Both the position numbers and the translations under genes were made by a program. A stretch of DNA of 64,000 bases from Burkholderia sp. 8Y (GTDB lineage Bacteria > Pseudomonadota > Gammaproteobacteria > Burkholderiales > Burkholderiaceae): NCBI RefSeq assembly GCF_902506145.1, contig NZ_LR733520.1, positions 1,905,476 through 1,969,475 of the forward strand, in the 5' to 3' direction. The notes under the pieces were generated by a model. It saw only the letters and a list, made by a program, of their open reading frames with translations, ran no database searches and was not told the origin of the DNA. Position 1 is the first letter of the stretch, and each line of letters begins with the position of its first letter. This document shows positions 1 through 7,913 of this stretch, piece after piece.

Positions 1-400
1 CGGCCATCTCGCCCGAGAGCTTGATTTCGGCGATGTTCACCGTGCGGCCCGCGCCGTCTTCGTTGATGCGCTTCACGCGCTTGGCGATCTTCTCGGCTTC
101 GTCGCCGGCGCGTTCCAGATTCGTGATGGTCTTCGAGATCGCCATGAGCAGACGCAGATCGCGCGCGGCCGGCTGACGGCGCGCGATGATGTTGCTGCAC
201 TCCTCGTCGATCTCGACTTCCATCGTGTTCAGGCGCGGCTCGGCCGCGATGACCTGATCGGCGACCTGCACGTCGAATTCGTTGAGCGCGTGCATGGCCG
301 CGGTGATCTGCGACTCGACGAGACCGCCCATTTCCAGCACTTTCGACGACACCGCGTTCAGATCGGCGTCGAACTGGCTCGACAGATGTTTATCGGACAT
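1..400 (-). CDS. phoU: PhoU, phosphate-signalling regulator (3' end outside window)
   Basis: First 133 residues of PhoU, running off the left edge of the window. PhoU is a helical-bundle protein that links the PstSCAB transporter to the PhoR sensor kinase and keeps the Pho regulon off when phosphate is plentiful. The sequence starts MSDKHLSSQFDADL and carries the PhoU helical repeat with conserved E/D-rich segments, including a stretch reading NLERAGDEAEKIA of the type that binds metal in this family. It lies 41 bp downstream of pstB on the same strand as the last visible gene of the pst operon. In related genomes phoB and phoR follow, outside this window. Confidence 0.95.
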   Translation of the reverse strand, partial: MSDKHLSSQFDADLNAVSSKVLEMGGLVESQITAAMHALNEFDVQVADQVIAAEPRLNTMEVEIDEECSNIIARRQPAARDLRLLMAISKTITNLERAGDEAEKIAKRVKRINEDGAGRTVNIAEIKLSGEMA

Positions 401-441
401 GTTCTGCTCCTGTAGTCTTTTGTCGTTGGCTGACCGGCCGA

Positions 442-1317
<876 letters not shown>

Positions 1318-1332
1318 GGAATCACTCCACCC

Positions 1333-2220
1333 TTATTTCTTCGAGAAAATGACGCGCGCGAGGATATTCAGACCCAGCACGCCGAGCGTAATCAGGAACA
1401 CGCCGGCCCACGCGAGCGTTTGCCATTGCGGGAACGGGCTCATCGCGAACTTGTAGATCGTCACCGGCAGATTCGCCACCGGCTGATTCATGTCCACCGA
1501 GAAGAACTGGTTTGAGAGCGCCGTGAAAAGCAGCGGCGCGGTCTCGCCCGCAATACGCGCGACCGCCAGCAGCACGCCCGTGACGATACCGCCGACCGAC
1601 GCCTTCAGCGTGATCGACATCACCATCTTCCACTTCGGCGTGCCGAGCGCGAAGGCCGCCTCGCGCAGCGCGTTCGGAACCAGATTCAGCATGTTTTCCG
1701 TCGTGCGGATGACGATCGGAATCTGCAGCAATCCGAGCGCGATCACGCCGGCCCAGCCCGAGAAGCGCCCCATCTTCGCGACGACGAGCGCATACACGAA
1801 GAGACCGACGACGATCGACGGCGCGGACAACAGAATGTCGTTGATGAAGCGCGTCACGCTCGCGAGCCACCGCTTCTGCCCGTACTCCGCGAGATACACG
1901 CCCGCGAGAATGCCGAGCGGCGTGCCGATGCAGGTGGCCAGCACGACGAGCATGAGACTGCCGACGATCGCGTTGGCGAGGCCGCCGCCGTCGGTGTTCG
2001 GCGGGGGCGTCGACTGCGTGAACAGCTCGACCGAGAGGCCCGCGACGCCGAGCTTCAGCGTCGTGAAGAGAATCCACACCAGCCACAAAAGGCCGAAGGC
2101 CATTGCCGCGAGCGAAAGCGTCAGCGCAATTGCGTTGGTGCCGCGGCGGCGGCGCTGGAGCTTCGCGCGCGTGGCGACCGTGCGCTCGTGGTCCTGATTG
2201 AACGTGGCGGGACGGCTCAC
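1333..2220 (-). CDS. pstA: PstA, phosphate ABC transporter permease
   Basis: Second membrane subunit of the phosphate importer, 295 aa. After a basic cytoplasmic N-terminus (RAKLQRRRRG) there are about six hydrophobic segments and the permease coupling loop (EAAFALGTPKWKM), which contacts PstB. I place the start at a GTG (2218-2220) that overlaps the pstC stop as GTGA, the usual sign of translational coupling. The open frame continues upstream, but there it is only the out-of-frame shadow of pstC. Confidence 0.95.
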   Translation of the reverse strand: MSRPATFNQDHERTVATRAKLQRRRRGTNAIALTLSLAAMAFGLLWLVWILFTTLKLGVAGLSVELFTQSTPPPNTDGGGLANAIVGSLMLVVLATCIGTPLGILAGVYLAEYGQKRWLASVTRFINDILLSAPSIVVGLFVYALVVAKMGRFSGWAGVIALGLLQIPIVIRTTENMLNLVPNALREAAFALGTPKWKMVMSITLKASVGGIVTGVLLAVARIAGETAPLLFTALSNQFFSVDMNQPVANLPVTIYKFAMSPFPQWQTLAWAGVFLITLGVLGLNILARVIFSKK

Positions 2221-3200
2221 TTTGCACCCTCCGCGCGTTGCATGCGCAGCAGCATCAGCTTCGACAGCGCGAGCACGAAGAACGTGATGACGAAGAGAAT
2301 CAGGCCGAGCTCCATCAGCGCGGACGTATGGAGGCCGGGACTCGCTTCGGCGAACTCGTTGGCGAGCGCGGACGTGATGCTGTTGCCCGGCGAAAAGAGC
2401 GACACGTTGTCGAGCAGATTGGTGTTGCCGATGACGAAGGTCACGGCCATGGTTTCGCCGAGCGCGCGGCCAAGACCGAGCATTACGCCGCCGATCACCC
2501 CGGCGCGCGTGTACGGCAGCACGATCTTCCACATCACTTCCCACGTCGTGCAGCCGATGCCGTACGCCGATTCCTTCAGCAGCACGGGTGTGACTTCGAA
2601 CACGTCGCGCATGACCGACGCGATGTACGGAATGATCATGATCGCGAGGATGACGCCCGCGCACAGAATGCCGATGCCGATGGGCGGCCCCTGAAAGAAC
2701 GCGCCGATAACCGGCACGCCGCCGAGCAGCGCACCGAGCGGCTTTTCGAAATATGCGGCGAAAATGGGCGCGAATACGAGCAGGCCCCACATGCCGTAGA
2801 CGATCGACGGGATCGCCGCGAGCAGTTCGATGGCGACGCCAAGCGGCCGGCGCAGCCATGCGGGCGACAGTTCCGTCAGAAAGAGCGCGATGCCGAAGCT
2901 CACCGGCACCGCGATGATGAGCGCGATGATGGACGTGGCGATGGTGCCGTAGATGGGCACGAGGGCGCCGAAGCTGTCGCTGGGCGGATCCCACTCCGCG
3001 CGCCAGAGAAAGCTGAAACCGAATTTCTCGATGGTCGGCATCGACGCGATGATGAGCGAGACGATGATGCCGCCAAGCAGCAGCAGCGTCACGACGGCCG
3101 CCAGCCGGGTGACGCCGCCGAAAACGATGTCGCCGATACGGCTCGGCGCGCGCTGCGATTGCGCCGCCGGCGGTGCCGACGCTAGGTTGATGTCCGACAT
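2217..3200 (-). CDS. pstC: PstC, phosphate ABC transporter permease
   Basis: First membrane subunit of the phosphate importer, 327 aa. It has a short cytoplasmic N-terminus, about six transmembrane segments and the conserved coupling loop ESAYGIGCTTWEVMWKI near residues 210-226, which pairs with PstB. The stop overlaps the pstA GTG start. Upstream, 127 bp containing a strong stem-loop separates it from pstS, so expression relative to the periplasmic binding protein may be set by that structure. Confidence 0.96.
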   Translation of the reverse strand: MSDINLASAPPAAQSQRAPSRIGDIVFGGVTRLAAVVTLLLLGGIIVSLIIASMPTIEKFGFSFLWRAEWDPPSDSFGALVPIYGTIATSIIALIIAVPVSFGIALFLTELSPAWLRRPLGVAIELLAAIPSIVYGMWGLLVFAPIFAAYFEKPLGALLGGVPVIGAFFQGPPIGIGILCAGVILAIMIIPYIASVMRDVFEVTPVLLKESAYGIGCTTWEVMWKIVLPYTRAGVIGGVMLGLGRALGETMAVTFVIGNTNLLDNVSLFSPGNSITSALANEFAEASPGLHTSALMELGLILFVITFFVLALSKLMLLRMQRAEGAK

Positions 3201-3228
3201 GGGAGCCTTGGTTACGCTACGTGTCAGA

Positions 3229-3258
3229 CCGCGCGGCGACCTTTCGATCGCCGCGCGG
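3229..3258 (-). promoter_or_regulatory. Stem-loop between pstS and pstC
   Basis: An 11 bp perfect stem (CCGCGCGGCGA / TCGCCGCGCGG) with an 8 nt loop lies in the 127 bp between pstS and pstC. There is no T-run after it on the minus strand, so it is not a classical terminator. Such a structure typically protects the upstream pstS message from 3' decay or dampens transcription into pstCAB, giving an excess of binding protein. That role is inferred; the hairpin itself is read directly. Confidence 0.6.
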
Positions 3259-3327
3259 CTTCTTGCTGCTGATCTGTCCGCTTCAGCTTAGGACAGTTTC
3301 AGACTGTACGACTGCGATACTTCGGCA

Positions 3328-4359
3328 TTACTCCGCGACCGGCTTGCCCGAACCGTCTTTGACCTTCGCCTTCCACTGCGTGCGGATTTCCGAGACGACC
3401 GATTCCGGCAGCGAGATGTAGTCGAGGTCGTTCGCAGCCTGGCCGCCGTTTTTGAACGCCCAGTCGAAGAACTTCAGCGTTTCGGTGCCCTGAGCGGCCT
3501 TGTCCTGCGTCGAATGCAAGAGCACGAAGGTCGCGCCGACGATCGGCCATGCGTCCTTGCCCGGCTCGTTCGTGAGGATCTGATAGAACGACTTCGACCA
3601 GTCCGCGCCCGCAGCCGCCGCCTTGAACGTCTCCGTCTTCGGTTCCACGACGGTGCCCGCCGAGTTCTTCAGGCCGACGTAGGTCATGTGGTTCTGCTTC
3701 GCGTAGGCCCATTCCACGTAGCCGATCGCGCCCGGCAGACGCTGCACGAATGCCGCGACGCCGTCGTTCCCCTTGCCGCCCGTGCCCGTCGGCCAGTTGA
3801 CGGTCGAGCCTTCGCCCACCTTCGACTTCCAGTCGGGATTGACCTTGGACAGATAGTTCGTCCAGATGAAGCTCGTGCCCGAGCCGTCCGCGCGACGCAC
3901 CACGGCGATATCCGTATCCGGCAGCTTGACCTTCGGGTTCAGCGCGGCGATGGCCGGATCGTTCCACTTCTTGATCTTGCCGAGGTAGATGTCGCCCAGC
4001 ACCTGACCCGACAGCACCAGTTCGCCCGCCTTCACGCCCGGCACGTTGATGACCGGCACCACGCCGCCGACGACCGTCGGGAACTGGAACAGGCCGTCTT
4101 TCGCGAGTTCGTCATCTTTCAGCGGAGCGTCCGAGCCCGCGAAATCCACCGTCTTCGCGACGATCTGCTTGATGCCGCCCGACGAGCCGATGCCCTGATA
4201 GTTGACCTTGCCGCCGCCGCTCTTCTGATAGGCGTCCGCCCATTTCGTGTATATCGGAGCTGCGAAGGTGCTGCCCGCGCCGGTGATATCGGCCGCTTGC
4301 GCAGAGATGGCCAGCATTGCGCCAATTACGCCAGCGAGCGCGGTGTGCATCAATTTCAT
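3328..4359 (-). CDS. pstS: PstS, periplasmic phosphate-binding protein
   Basis: Substrate-binding component that captures inorganic phosphate in the periplasm and delivers it to PstCAB, 343 aa. A Sec signal peptide (about residues 1-22, ending AISAQA|AD) precedes the mature start DITGAGSTFAAPIY, where the phosphate-binding GSTFAAP motif lies. Further phosphate-contact elements visible are GSDAPL and RADGSGTSFIW. The start is preceded by a good ribosome site (GGAGG, 6 nt upstream of ATG). It is the first gene of the pst operon and sits under two tandem Pho boxes. Confidence 0.97.
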   Translation of the reverse strand: MKLMHTALAGVIGAMLAISAQAADITGAGSTFAAPIYTKWADAYQKSGGGKVNYQGIGSSGGIKQIVAKTVDFAGSDAPLKDDELAKDGLFQFPTVVGGVVPVINVPGVKAGELVLSGQVLGDIYLGKIKKWNDPAIAALNPKVKLPDTDIAVVRRADGSGTSFIWTNYLSKVNPDWKSKVGEGSTVNWPTGTGGKGNDGVAAFVQRLPGAIGYVEWAYAKQNHMTYVGLKNSAGTVVEPKTETFKAAAAGADWSKSFYQILTNEPGKDAWPIVGATFVLLHSTQDKAAQGTETLKFFDWAFKNGGQAANDLDYISLPESVVSEIRTQWKAKVKDGSGKPVAE

Positions 4360-4399
4360 GAGACCTCCAGGGTTGAATAGCGTGTGGGACGACAGGCGA

Positions 4400-4454
4400 A
4401 ATATAGGCAGTCTCTGTGACAGTAATGTGACTCTCGGTGAAGGCCATGTGACAG
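4400..4454 (-). promoter_or_regulatory. PhoB-dependent promoter: tandem Pho boxes plus -10
   Basis: Read on the minus strand, the region holds four 7-mers of the PhoB half-site type. CTGTCAC-ATGG-CCTTCAC (4437-4454) is followed after 3 bp by GAGTCAC-ATTA-CTGTCAC (4416-4433). In each box two 7 bp repeats are separated by 4 bp, matching the known Pho box architecture. Ten bases beyond the proximal box is a -10 hexamer TATATT (4400-4405), the spacing used when PhoB replaces the -35 contact. The pstS start codon lies about 40 bp further on. Confidence 0.88.
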
Positions 4455-4519
4455 CGTGCTTTCAGCGGGAAAGTCGATCGAGCGTTCATTCGTCAGGCTG
4501 CGGCAGACAACAAAAAAGC

Positions 4520-4531
4520 GGGCCGAAGCCC
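4520..4531. repeat. Left copy of the IS target-site duplication
   Basis: GGGCCGAAGCCC, a 12 bp self-complementary stem-loop, occurs here and again at 5403-5414, immediately outside both ends of the IS element. This copy keeps the original A-run on its left, so on the minus strand it still reads GGGC-TTCG-GCCC-GC-TTTTTT. That is a shortened but plausible intrinsic terminator pointing towards pstS. Confidence 0.9.
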
Positions 4532-5402
4532 TAATGCCGTTCAGTTAAGCGACTGAACGGCATTTTTCTTTTCGGCGCAAAGTAGTTGTAAACCGGGCGC
4601 GGCGGTGTTAACTTGCATCGCCATGCTGGTTGATGATCTGCGCCTTCTAGTCGAATCACAGCCGCCGCTCGAATGGGGACGGCTGGGCCAGCATCTGCCG
4701 TACGAATGGATCGAGGCTGCCGTGCAGGCTGGTGGCAGCGCCAGCGTTCGTCGGCGTCGACTTCCCGCGCAGCAGGAATCTGCGGTGTGAGCTCGTGAGC
4801 GGGCGCGACGGTGACCAGATCGTGCGTATGCGAGTCTCACCGCAGGCCCGTACGAAGTGCCCGGATCTGCCCGAATTCTGGCAAGCGCGTGCCGTGCTTG
4901 CCGTCGATGCCAGTGGGCGGCAACGGACACTGCTGACGTCGCTGACTGATCGAAGACGTTTCAAGGCGGCCGACATTGTGTCGTGCTACGAGCGTCGCTG
5001 GCAGATCGAGACCAGTTACCACGAGTTCAAGCAGTCGATGCTCGGCATGGAGCTGACCCTTCGCAGCCAGACCGTGGAAGGCGTCTATCAGGAGTTCTGG
5101 GGCGCGCTGATCGCGTATAACCTGATACGTCTGGAGATGTCAAAGGCCGCACTCGCGGCCGGGCACGCCCCCGATGAACTGAGCTTCATCCGCGCATTCC
5201 ACACCATTCAGTACGAAATGACATGGGCAGCCGTGACGCGCTCGTACGGCAAACTCCCCGCGCTGCTCAAGCGCCTGCGTGAGCGGCTCAAACAGCTTCC
5301 CATAGAAAACGGCCCGGGCGCAGTTGCGCTCGAGCCGTCAAATCGCGACCGTTTCGCTACACCGTTCGAGTCCTCAAAAGAGACCTTAACTGAACGGCAT
5401 TA
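4532..5402 (+). mobile_element. IS4-family element, internally deleted (871 bp)
   Basis: The ends are perfect 18 bp inverted repeats, TAATGCCGTTCAGTTAAG at 4532-4549 and its complement at 5385-5402, very like the ends of IS4 itself. They are flanked by a 12 bp target duplication, in the size range known for the IS4 subgroup. The element carries only the first and last parts of a transposase gene. Family members are typically about 1.4 kb, so some 0.5-0.6 kb has been lost from the middle. Both ends are intact, so it could in principle be moved in trans by a full-length relative. Confidence 0.92.
4533..4572 (+). terminator. Terminator-like hairpin in the IS left end
   Basis: A perfect 13 bp stem (AATGCCGTTCAGT, loop TAAGCG, ACTGAACGGCATT) is followed on the plus strand by TTTTCTTTT. 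The first arm is the terminal inverted repeat itself and the second arm is a subterminal inverted copy of it. It would stop outside transcription from entering the transposase gene, a known protective device of insertion sequences. Confidence 0.75.
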
Positions 5403-5403
5403 G
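4623..5403 (+). pseudogene. IS4-family transposase, internally deleted and frameshifted
   Basis: Two pieces of one transposase are present. The N-terminal piece (ATG 4623 to stop 4790) reads MLVDDLRLLVES...LGQHLPYEWIEAAVQ...RRRRLP, the typical start of IS4-group transposases. The C-terminal piece, in another frame and recognisable from about 4770 to the TAG at 5401-5403, carries the family YREK signature as YERRWQIETSYHEFK. The junction falls near 4770-4785. The missing middle normally holds the first two catalytic aspartates of the DDE triad, so the protein cannot be active. The last base of the stop codon comes from the flanking target sequence. Confidence 0.88.
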
Positions 5404-5422
5404 GGCCGAAGCCCGCTTTTAG
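5403..5422. terminator. Right half of the split glmM terminator / second TSD copy
   Basis: This is the second copy of GGGCCGAAGCCC (5403-5414), followed by GCTTTT. Removing the IS and one copy rebuilds AAAAAAGC-GGGCCGAAGCCC-GCTTTT, a bidirectional intrinsic terminator with a 6 bp GC stem and a TTCG tetraloop (as read on the minus strand). That terminator ended glmM transcription before the pst operon. On the minus strand the right copy has lost its own T-run, so termination after glmM now relies on the copy left of the IS. Confidence 0.75.
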
Positions 5423-5449
5423 CGAAAATGCGCGTTCTTCTGCGAACGC

Positions 5450-6808
5450 TTACGAAGTGACGTCCTTCACGACCTGCGCAATCGTTTCCGCGTGCCGAAC
5501 CGCGTCGGGTTGCGCGGCGGCTTCCACCATCACGCGCAGAACCGGTTCAGTTCCAGACGCGCGAATCAAGACCCGCCCGCGCGATTCGAGGGAACGCTCG
5601 GCTTGCTCCACCGCGCGTCGAATCTCCTCGCTGCTTTTCCAGTCCGCGCCCGCGCTCATGCGCACGTTGATCAGCTTTTGCGGGAACAGGCTCACGCCAT
5701 CGAGCAGCTCGGCGAGCTTCTTGCCGCTGCGCTTGAGCGCCGCGAGCACGAGAAGCGCCGAAACGATGCCGTCGCCCGTCGAATGCCGGTCCAGCGAAAG
5801 AATATGGCCCGAGCCTTCCGCGCCGAGCTGCCAGCCGCGCTCGCGCAGCTTTTCGAGCACGTAGCGGTCGCCGACCGCGGCACGGACGAATTGCACGCCC
5901 GCCTCCTTCAGCGCCACTTCGACCGCCATGTTGGTCATCAGCGTGCCGACCGCGCCTTCCACCTTGCCGTCCGTCGCGATGCGATCCTTCACGAGCACGT
6001 ACAACAACTCGTCGCCGTTATAGAGCCGTCCGGTCGAATCGACGATTTGCAGCCGGTCCGCGTCGCCGTCCAGCGCGATGCCGATATCCGCGCCGTGCTC
6101 CTTAACCGCCCGCACGAGCGCATCGGGCGCCGTGGCGCCGACGCCGTCGTTGATATTGAAGCCGTTCGGCGACACGCCGATCGACACCACTTCGGCGCCG
6201 AGCTCGTGGAACACGTGCGGCGCGACGTCATAGGCCGCGCCGTGCGCGCAGTCGACCACGAGCTTCAGACCGCGCAGGTCGAAGCTCGCCGGGAACGTGC
6301 TCTTGCAGAATTCGATGTAACGGCCGCCCGCGTCGTCGAGACGGCGCGCCTTGCCGAGCCGCTCGGACGGCGCACAGTCCATCGGCTGCTCGAGTTGCGC
6401 TTCGATCCGATGTTCGACTTCGTCGGGCAGCTTGTTGCCGTCGGCGGAAAAGAACTTGATGCCGTTGTCGTCGTACGGATTGTGCGACGCGCTGATGACC
6501 ACGCCCGCCGACAGCCGCAGCGCGCGCGTCAGATACGCGACGCCGGGCGTGGGCATCGGGCCGGCGAGCATCACGTCGACGCCTGCAGCCGAGAAGCCCG
6601 ATTCGAGCGCCGCTTCGAGCATGTAGCCCGACACGCGCGTGTCTTTGCCGATAAGCACCGTCGGGCGATTGCCTTTTTGCGGCGACTGGTCACCGCCCGC
6701 GAGCACCTTGCCGGCTGCGTAGCCGAGCCTGAGCACGAAGTCCGGCGTGATCGGGGCCGCGCCCACGCGTCCGCGAATGCCGTCAGTTCCGAAATATCGT
6801 CTTGCCAT
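5450..6808 (-). CDS. glmM: GlmM, phosphoglucosamine mutase
   Basis: Converts glucosamine-6-phosphate to glucosamine-1-phosphate on the route to UDP-GlcNAc for peptidoglycan and LPS; cytoplasmic, 452 aa, normal length. The start MARRYFGTDGIRG is diagnostic. The phosphorylated serine lies in ISASHNPYDDNG (Ser108), the magnesium loop is DGDADR near residue 248, and the phosphate-binding RASGTEPVLRVM is near the C-terminus. It is the last gene of the rlmE-ftsH-folP-glmM set, about 110 bp after folP. The terminator downstream of it is the one split by the IS element. Confidence 0.97.
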   Translation of the reverse strand: MARRYFGTDGIRGRVGAAPITPDFVLRLGYAAGKVLAGGDQSPQKGNRPTVLIGKDTRVSGYMLEAALESGFSAAGVDVMLAGPMPTPGVAYLTRALRLSAGVVISASHNPYDDNGIKFFSADGNKLPDEVEHRIEAQLEQPMDCAPSERLGKARRLDDAGGRYIEFCKSTFPASFDLRGLKLVVDCAHGAAYDVAPHVFHELGAEVVSIGVSPNGFNINDGVGATAPDALVRAVKEHGADIGIALDGDADRLQIVDSTGRLYNGDELLYVLVKDRIATDGKVEGAVGTLMTNMAVEVALKEAGVQFVRAAVGDRYVLEKLRERGWQLGAEGSGHILSLDRHSTGDGIVSALLVLAALKRSGKKLAELLDGVSLFPQKLINVRMSAGADWKSSEEIRRAVEQAERSLESRGRVLIRASGTEPVLRVMVEAAAQPDAVRHAETIAQVVKDVTS

Positions 6809-6919
6809 TGTTGCCTGACCCTCCTCGCGAATAGATGGCGCCTGTTTTGATCCGCGTTGTTCGTTGATGAGCTGCGAGCGCGAGCGCCTTCGCCGCAGTG
6901 CTACCGTCGCGAGCTCGCG

Positions 6920-7804
6920 TCAATCATGCGCGCGAAGCCCCGCTAGCTTTGTGACTTGCCAAACTTTCAATGCGTCCAAGGTTTCCGCGACATCATGGAC
7001 ACGAATGATGGCCGCGCCGCGTTCCGCCGCGCAGACCGCCGCCGCGATGCTCGCAAAGACACGTTCACCTGCGGCACGGCCGGTCACGGCGCCGAGCATC
7101 GATTTGCGCGACATGCCAGCCAACAGCGCGCGATGCGTGCCGCTTGGCAGCGTTGCGGCGAGCTCGGCAAGTAGCGTGTAATTATGCCCGACGGTTTTGC
7201 CAAAGCCGTAGCCGGGGTCGAACGTCACGCGATTGACCGCAATGCCTGCCGCTGTCAGCGCGGCGAGCCGCTCTGCGAAGAAGTCTCGCACCGAGGCGAC
7301 GACGTCGTCGTAGACCGGTTCGTGCAGTTGCATCGTGCGCGGCTCGCCGAGCATGTGCATCACGCACAGACCGCAGTTGCTGTCCTTCACGGCATCCAGC
7401 GCGCCATCCTGACGAAAGCCCCAGATGTCGTTGATCATGTCCGCGCCGGCCTCGAGCGCGGCACGCATCACGGCGGGCTTGTAGGTATCGACGGAAAGCG
7501 GCACCTGCATGCCGCGCAACGCCTCGACGATCGGCACCACGCGTTCCAGTTCTTCGTCGATCGGCACGGGCGGCGCGCCCGGACGAGTCGATTCGCCACC
7601 GATGTCGATGATATCGGCGCCGTCAGCAAGCATCTGCTCGGCGCGCGCCAACGCCGCGTCGTGGGAAAGGAAGCGTCCGCCGTCAGAGAACGAGTCTGGC
7701 GTGACGTTCAGGATACCCATGACGAGCGGGCGCTCGAACGTCAGCATGAAACGGCCGCATTGAAGCGGCTCGGCGAGAACGGCGGAGGATGTGTATGTGG
7801 TCAA
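6920..7804 (-). CDS. folP: FolP, dihydropteroate synthase
   Basis: Condenses p-aminobenzoate with the pterin pyrophosphate to make dihydropteroate in folate synthesis; the target of sulfonamides. TIM-barrel motifs seen in order are MGILNVTPDSFSDGG, DIIDIGGESTRPG, VDTYKPAVM, DPGYGFGKT and GMSRKSMLG with the pABA-loop lysine. It is 294 aa if it starts at the TTG at 7802-7804. That start keeps the EPLQCGRF segment usual in Burkholderia proteins; an internal ATG at 7747 is the conservative alternative. It lies about 110 bp after ftsH. Confidence 0.95.
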   Translation of the reverse strand: MTTYTSSAVLAEPLQCGRFMLTFERPLVMGILNVTPDSFSDGGRFLSHDAALARAEQMLADGADIIDIGGESTRPGAPPVPIDEELERVVPIVEALRGMQVPLSVDTYKPAVMRAALEAGADMINDIWGFRQDGALDAVKDSNCGLCVMHMLGEPRTMQLHEPVYDDVVASVRDFFAERLAALTAAGIAVNRVTFDPGYGFGKTVGHNYTLLAELAATLPSGTHRALLAGMSRKSMLGAVTGRAAGERVFASIAAAVCAAERGAAIIRVHDVAETLDALKVWQVTKLAGLRAHD

Positions 7805-7913
7805 GCGAATCAGCGAGAGCGAGTGACTGGCGTTCGACGCAAGGAACGCGGGCCTGAAAATGAAAATGGGCCGACGTGCAATGCACGCCGGCCCATGATA
7901 CGACTCGGGAAGC

